Shown in pieces: positions 28,189 to 31,914 of a stretch of 31,914 bases of DNA. The translations under genes were made by a program, and so were the position numbers. The DNA is taken from assembly GCA_031428635.1 (NCBI GenBank), contig JANPPS010000269.1:1-31914 (forward strand), read 5' to 3'. Numbering within the stretch: the stretch's first letter is position 1; each line of letters opens with the position of its first letter. Source of the DNA: JANPPS01 sp031428635. Lineage in GTDB: Bacteria; Pseudomonadota; Alphaproteobacteria; Acetobacterales; Acetobacteraceae. The notes beneath the pieces are model-generated. The model was given only the letters and a program-made list of their open reading frames with translations. It did no database searches and had not been told where the DNA came from.

Positions 28189-28650
28189 CTAAAACGGCTT
28201 AGCGACCGCCATAATGACGATTACAATCAGCAGAACCGTCGGGACCTCGTTCGCGAACCGGTAGAATTTATGGGACTTCGTATTCCGGTCTTCGAGAAAC
28301 TGGCGGCGCCACTTACCCATCGCGCCTTGGAAGCCGGTCATAAGGATTACAGCGCCGAACTTTACGGTCCACCAATTAAACCCGCTCCAGTCCACGACGC
28401 CCGGCGTCCAGATCAGCACGGCTCCGAGCAGCCATGTTGCGATCATGGCCGGCACCATAATCTGTTTATACAGGCGCCATTCCATGACCTTGAACCGCTC
28501 GCTCTCGACCGAGCCGCGAGCCACGCCGCAATGGTAAACAAATAGCCGGGGCAGATAGAACACGCCCGACATCCAGGCGATCACGGCGATGAGGTGAAAC
28601 GACTTGGTCCAGGGATAGGCGGCGAGCAGTGCCAGATCAAGCCCGCTCAA
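28189..28650 (-). CDS. hemJ: protoporphyrinogen IX oxidase HemJ
   Basis: A 153-aa membrane protein with four hydrophobic segments. It has the HemJ (UPF0093) opening TKSFHLIAVIAWMSG and LPRLFVYH, containing the conserved His that binds haem, and WWTVKFGAVILMTGFQG in the middle. HemJ replaces HemG/HemY in many Proteobacteria for the penultimate step of haem synthesis. The start is TTG at 28650, overlapping the stop of the HAD gene (TTGA). No in-frame ATG fits the family start. It sits just downstream of hemH and hemE, so three late haem steps are grouped. Confidence 0.88.
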   Translation of the reverse strand: MSGLDLALLAAYPWTKSFHLIAVIAWMSGVFYLPRLFVYHCGVARGSVESERFKVMEWRLYKQIMVPAMIATWLLGAVLIWTPGVVDWSGFNWWTVKFGAVILMTGFQGAMGKWRRQFLEDRNTKSHKFYRFANEVPTVLLIVIVIMAVAKPF

Positions 28651-29303
28651 ACTCCGGCGAGCCGCTCACACAGCGCGGCCAACGACCGGATTGGCGTGGC
28701 GCCGGCAGCAGCCAACGCGGCGCCATCGCCGTGCAAATCCAGGCCGAGCACCGGCATACCCGCGGCGACCGCGGCGCGAACACCCAAGACGCTATCCTCG
28801 ATTACCAGGCAATCAGCCGGTTCGACACCCTCAGCCAGAGCTGCGGCCAAGAACACGTCGGGCGCTGGTTTCCCTACGCCCACGTCACGGGCGCTGTGCA
28901 TCCGACCGGCCATGAGCGTGGTGAGACCAGTACGGGCGAACTTAACCGTCATTTCATCGTGGCTAGAGTTGGAGGCAACGCGGTAGGGTAAGCCCGCAGC
29001 GACCACGGCCTCGACCGCCTCCCGCGCGCCGGGTATCAGTGCGCTCTGAGTATCCAACGCCGCAATGAGTCGGCCGCGCATGTCATCCACCCAACCTGGC
29101 GGCACGGCCCGACCAGTGTACCGTTCAATAATGACCGGCATGTCGGCGATCCGCATACCCATGAAGGTGTGCAGCGCCTCGTCGCTCGTCATTGTCCAAC
29201 CCAGTTCCGTCACTGCAACAGCGCATACAGCAGATGCTGGACCTTCGCTATCGATCAGCACACCATCGCAATCAAAGATGATCAGAGCCGGACGCTTGCT
29301 CAA
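28647..29303 (-). CDS. HAD-IA hydrolase, phosphoglycolate/beta-phosphoglucomutase-like
   Basis: A 218-aa HAD-superfamily phosphatase. Motif I is IIFDCDGVLIDSE with both Asp residues, motif II is VASNSS, the motif III Lys is in GVGKPAPDVF, and motif IV is VIEDSVLGVRAA. The cap lies between motifs I and II, as in subfamily IA. It starts at a TTG (29303) that overlaps the hemH stop and ends overlapping hemJ. It therefore sits in the middle of the haem genes. The substrate is unknown; removal of a phosphorylated by-product is only a guess. Confidence 0.82.
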   Translation of the reverse strand: MSKRPALIIFDCDGVLIDSEGPASAVCAVAVTELGWTMTSDEALHTFMGMRIADMPVIIERYTGRAVPPGWVDDMRGRLIAALDTQSALIPGAREAVEAVVAAGLPYRVASNSSHDEMTVKFARTGLTTLMAGRMHSARDVGVGKPAPDVFLAAALAEGVEPADCLVIEDSVLGVRAAVAAGMPVLGLDLHGDGAALAAAGATPIRSLAALCERLAGV

Positions 29304-30400
29304 GCAACCGGTTCCAGCATAACGACGGGAGCTGCTGCCGCAGGCTCGGCCCCAGCGCGTGCGTGAGGACAGTCTTTGTGTGGACTGGGGCAGGTACGGC
29401 CGCCGACGAAACTACAAAGGCCGGGTCCGCGGCCGAGTGACATTCGGACCAGATTAGCCAGTGCGTCTATAAAGCCGGGGTCACTATTTTGTGCCGGCGC
29501 ACGGAAGTAGCCCGGTACGCCTTTGTGCTCCGCCACCTCACGATACTCTACATCAAGTTCAACCAATGTCTCCGAATGCTCCGACACAAACGCGATCGGG
29601 ACAACCAAGATCGCGACCTTGTCGTGGGCCGCACGCTCGATCTCGTCTTCGGTGCTCGGAGTGATCCACTTTTGGGGCGTGGCACGGGATTGGAAGCACG
29701 TGACGAAATCCATACCCGGCACATCCATCAGTCGCGAAACCATGGCGACTGTACGCTCGACCTGGAATCGATATGGGTCACCGGCCTTGACGATGCTCTC
29801 CGGCAAACCGTGGGCAGAGAACAACACGCGCAACCCGATCTCGGGTGCCAAAGCAGCGCGGGCGTCGTCATATGAGCGCCGGACGATGGCGGCCGTCGCC
29901 GCGCCATATCCGGGGTCGGAGTGGTAACAGCACAACGCCGTCGTAGGCTTAATTAGACCGGCCTTCGCTGCGGCCTCGCGCCAGGCAGTCAGGCTGCTGC
30001 CAGTCGTGGTGGTGCTGTATTGCGGATAAAGCGGTATCAATACGACTTCGTCAGGGTCCCACGCCTTCACGTCACGGGCTGCGGCGATGCTGAACGGATG
30101 CCAGTAGTTCATGGCGACAAAGCAACGTGCGTTCATGTCGGGCAACGCTGCCTCAAGCGCATGCGCCTGTTCGATCGTCAGTTCCAACAGCGGCGACTTG
30201 CCACCCAAAATGGCATAGTTGGCAGTTGCTGCCTTCGTCCGGAGCACGGCAATCAGGCGCGCGAGCAAAGGACGGACAAAAAACGGCACACGAAGGATCG
30301 CCGGGTCTTTGAATAAATTGATCAAAAACGGCCTGACCGAACTCGGCTTATCCGGCCCACCCAGGTTAAACAGCACGACGGCGATTTTACGGTCTGACAT
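29300..30400 (-). CDS. hemH: ferrochelatase
   Basis: A 366-aa enzyme that inserts Fe2+ into protoporphyrin IX, the last step of protohaem synthesis. Recognisable blocks are VVLFNLGGPD at the N-terminus, LIPLYPQYSTTTTGSS in the middle, LFSAHGLPESIV with the metal-binding His, and VVPIAFVSEHSETLVELD with the catalytic Glu/His. The C-terminal tail has three closely spaced cysteines (CSFVGGRTC...KDC). These resemble the [2Fe-2S] ligands known from some bacterial and mitochondrial ferrochelatases. The ATG at 30400 is used, and the gap to hemE is 31 bp. Confidence 0.92.
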   Translation of the reverse strand: MSDRKIAVVLFNLGGPDKPSSVRPFLINLFKDPAILRVPFFVRPLLARLIAVLRTKAATANYAILGGKSPLLELTIEQAHALEAALPDMNARCFVAMNYWHPFSIAAARDVKAWDPDEVVLIPLYPQYSTTTTGSSLTAWREAAAKAGLIKPTTALCCYHSDPGYGAATAAIVRRSYDDARAALAPEIGLRVLFSAHGLPESIVKAGDPYRFQVERTVAMVSRLMDVPGMDFVTCFQSRATPQKWITPSTEDEIERAAHDKVAILVVPIAFVSEHSETLVELDVEYREVAEHKGVPGYFRAPAQNSDPGFIDALANLVRMSLGRGPGLCSFVGGRTCPSPHKDCPHARAGAEPAAAAPVVMLEPVA

Positions 30401-30431
30401 ACTATTCAACTTGGCTGGTAAGAGCGCACCG

Positions 30432-31457
30432 TCAACCCGCTCGCACCTGGGCCAACAGAGCCGCAACATGCTCCGGCGGAGTTTGCGGAACAATACCGTG
30501 GCCAAGGTTGAAGATATGCGGACGGCCCCGAACCGCATCCAGCACCGCGGCAATTTCGGCCGTTAATGCTGACCCGCCGGCAACCAATGCGAGCGGATCG
30601 AGGTTACCCTGAGTGGCGACATTGAGGGGAACCAACGGCAGAGCGATCTCCAGCGCAGCACTGGTATCGAGTGCCACGGCATTGACCGCCGTCTGTGTCG
30701 CATACTGTCCCACTTGCACGCCGGCCAGCCGGGGAAACCCGATTACGGGCACGCCAGGATAGCGCGCGTTGATGGCGGCCACGATCTGTTTCGTCGGTGC
30801 CGTTACATACTTAGCAAACAAGCGCGGAGACAGCACGCCGGCCCAGCTGTCGAACAGCATGACGACTTCCGCCCCGGCATCGATCTGTGCGGAAAGATAC
30901 TCGATCGTGGAGCGCACGAGCGTGTCGATCAAAGCGCCGAATAGCGCGGGGTCACGGTGCGCCATGCTGCGAATTAGGGCGAAGTCTTTAGAGCCGCCGC
31001 CCTCAACCATGTAGCAGGCGACAGTAAAGGGGCTACCGGCGAAACCAATAAGGCTCGTGGCGTCAGGCAAGCCGGCACGGGTGAGACGTATGGTTTCGAG
31101 AATGGGCGCGATCGCGTTCACGACCCGGCCCTCGTCTAGCCGATCGAGGTCGGCGGCGGTCGATAGGCGAGGTAGCACCGGGCCTTCGCCTTCCTTGAAG
31201 GCCAGGCCCCAGCCGAGTGCCCAGGGCAACATCAGGATGTCGCTGAACAGGATCGCCGCGTCGAATCCATAGCGGCGTATCGGCTGCAGCGTCACCTCCG
31301 ACGCCAGGACCGGCGTGGTGCACAGGCTGATGAAGTCGCCGGCCTGGGCCCGTAGCGCGCGATACTCCGGCAGATAGCGACCAGCCTGCCGCATGAGCCA
31401 GACCGGCGGCGGCCACACGGCTTCACCGTCCAAAACGCGGAGGATCGGTTTGGTCAT
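30432..31457 (-). CDS. hemE: uroporphyrinogen decarboxylase
   Basis: A 341-aa cytosolic enzyme converting uroporphyrinogen III to coproporphyrinogen III. The signature PPVWLMRQAGRYLPEYR near residues 18-34 holds the substrate-binding Arg residues. LIGFAGSPFTVACYMVEG and FDSWAGVLSP with the active-site Asp follow, and the C-terminal GNLDPLAL and NLGHGIVPQTPPE blocks are intact. The ATG at 31457 has AAAGGG upstream, so the in-frame TTG at 31475 is not needed. In Caulobacter and Rickettsia the gene next to oriC is hemE, which makes the DNA upstream of this gene of interest. Confidence 0.95.
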   Translation of the reverse strand: MTKPILRVLDGEAVWPPPVWLMRQAGRYLPEYRALRAQAGDFISLCTTPVLASEVTLQPIRRYGFDAAILFSDILMLPWALGWGLAFKEGEGPVLPRLSTAADLDRLDEGRVVNAIAPILETIRLTRAGLPDATSLIGFAGSPFTVACYMVEGGGSKDFALIRSMAHRDPALFGALIDTLVRSTIEYLSAQIDAGAEVVMLFDSWAGVLSPRLFAKYVTAPTKQIVAAINARYPGVPVIGFPRLAGVQVGQYATQTAVNAVALDTSAALEIALPLVPLNVATQGNLDPLALVAGGSALTAEIAAVLDAVRGRPHIFNLGHGIVPQTPPEHVAALLAQVRAG

Positions 31458-31790
31458 CGGTGACCCTTTCTGCAAAGGAGGTTAAAGAGATTCTTTAGGG
31501 GGTGCAGTGGAACCCTGTGAGTCACGAGGTTCCCCGTTACCTGCCCGGTTCGCCCGGGCATGTCCACAGCGTAAAAAACGCTCAACTTGCTGTAGCGACA
31601 GGAAATCTCTGGGCTGTCCACATTTAGTGACAGAGGTGCTGTGAGATTGCCCCGCGTATACTCGTACCTTAGCTCTATCCACGTGACTCTCGGATCCGTG
31701 ACCGTATCGGTTAAAAGACCTCGGTTATCCCCATGATACACACTAGCTCTCAGCCCTTGTTCGCCCAATCTGCGGGTAGCGTCCGCGCTC
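31458..31790. other. candidate chromosomal replication origin (oriC) upstream of hemE
   Basis: No credible gene occupies 31458-31914. This part is locally AT-richer. It contains TAAAGA-GAT-TCTTTA (31483-31497), CCTTT-CTGC-AAAGG (31465-31478) and TGCCCGG-TTCGC-CCGGGCA (31542-31560) as inverted repeats. Four DnaA-box-like 9-mers on one strand follow. The position beside hemE matches the origins of Caulobacter and Rickettsia. The AT-rich inverted repeats next to hemE could serve as the unwinding element. Replication activity is inferred from context and motifs only. Confidence 0.55.
31560..31733 (+). promoter_or_regulatory. cluster of four DnaA-box-like 9-mers
   Basis: Compared with TTATCCACA: ATGTCCACA at 31560-31568 (7/9), CTGTCCACA at 31614-31622 (7/9), CTATCCACG at 31675-31683 (7/9) and TTATCCCCA at 31725-31733 (8/9). 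All lie on the + strand, 50 to 61 bases apart. Single 7/9 matches are weak evidence. Four in one orientation with similar spacing beside hemE are more persuasive. Confidence 0.5.
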
Positions 31791-31813
31791 GTGGTGGAAA
31801 TTGGATGAGTTCT

Positions 31814-31873
31814 GCGGGTGGGGTTTTGCCTGGAGGTCGGCGTAGCCGGCCGGAAGGGCCAAACCGCACCTGC
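31814..31873. repeat. 60-bp imperfect hairpin element
   Basis: GCGGGTGGGGTTTTGCC (31814-31830) pairs with GGCCAAACCGCACCTGC (31857-31873) at 14 of 17 positions. Inside it, GGTCGGC and GCCGGCC form a second 7-bp stem around GTA. The whole block could fold into one long structured RNA or a cruciform. It could be an origin element, a small RNA, or the end of a short mobile repeat. No second copy is visible in the window. Confidence 0.4.
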
Positions 31874-31914
31874 AGATCAGGTTTGAGGTGGCCATCGGAT
31901 CAGCAGGCTACGGT

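Noticed and set aside
31474..31481. AAAGGAGG on the + strand as ribosome binding site of an unlisted gene
   Set aside because: No start codon lies at a proper distance. The nearest GTG (31502) is about 20 bases away and opens only a short frame without family resemblance. It is part of a small inverted repeat.
31454..31768. 104-aa minus-strand open frame over the candidate origin
   Set aside because: It has no recognisable domain or good ribosome binding site, overlaps hemE and covers all four DnaA-box-like motifs.

Overview
The window is GC-rich, compactly coded DNA that reads as an alphaproteobacterial chromosome, most likely from the Acetobacteraceae. The grounds are a pentose phosphate operon tkt - tal/pgi fusion - gnd (short type) - zwf - HAD - pgl, which I recognise from acetic acid bacteria, and the hemE-hemH-HAD-hemJ-rho block that lies beside the replication origin in several Alphaproteobacteria. 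The region upstream of hemE (31458-31790) carries four same-strand DnaA-box-like 9-mers, and a near-perfect parS palindrome lies at 1376-1391, about 30 kb away. Both fit an origin-proximal location. UGA, UAA and UAG all end ordinary genes here, so the genetic code is the standard bacterial one.

Layout. 1-46: start of an IS630-type transposase gene running off the left edge. 195-1256: secreted S1/P1-type nuclease. 1306-3896: three-gene nitrate/sulfonate-type ABC importer. 4090-6617: MATE and MFS exporters (minus strand). 6740-16170: pentose phosphate operon ending in a GNAT acetyltransferase. 16171-16691: decayed region with a DUF302 pseudogene. 16692-17588: PanE-like reductase. 17763-23868: selenium-related cluster, with selD, a PhnCDE-like ABC importer of the type predicted to carry selenate, a methyltransferase and a divergent radical SAM/SPASM protein. 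23883-24533: DoxX-like membrane protein. 24681-26000: ahcY. 26042-31457: CPBP protease, rho, hemJ, HAD phosphatase, hemH and hemE, all on the minus strand. 31458-31914: no gene; candidate oriC plus a long hairpin.

The most striking observation is in ahcY (S-adenosylhomocysteine hydrolase). The reading frame is full length and intact except for one in-frame UGA (25086-25088, codon 305). It falls exactly where homologues have the Cys of the motif AIV-C-NIGHFD. A bulged 12-bp hairpin starts six bases after the UGA. Its apical loop begins at the same distance from the UGA as in the E. coli fdhF SECIS and has a G at the second loop position. selD and a probable selenium importer lie in the same 9-kb stretch. 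Together these suggest a selenocysteine-containing AhcY, a selenoprotein family I do not know to be described, next to a selenium supply locus with an uncharacterised methyltransferase/radical SAM pair. The rest of the Sec machinery (selA, selB, selC) is not in the window, so this remains a strong hypothesis.

The genes fit together as follows. SelD would make selenophosphate from selenium brought in by the PhnCDE-like importer. The methyltransferase would produce S-adenosylhomocysteine and the radical SAM enzyme would consume SAM. AhcY removes S-adenosylhomocysteine. The pentose phosphate operon supplies NAD(P)H and pentoses, and the hem genes cover late haem synthesis.
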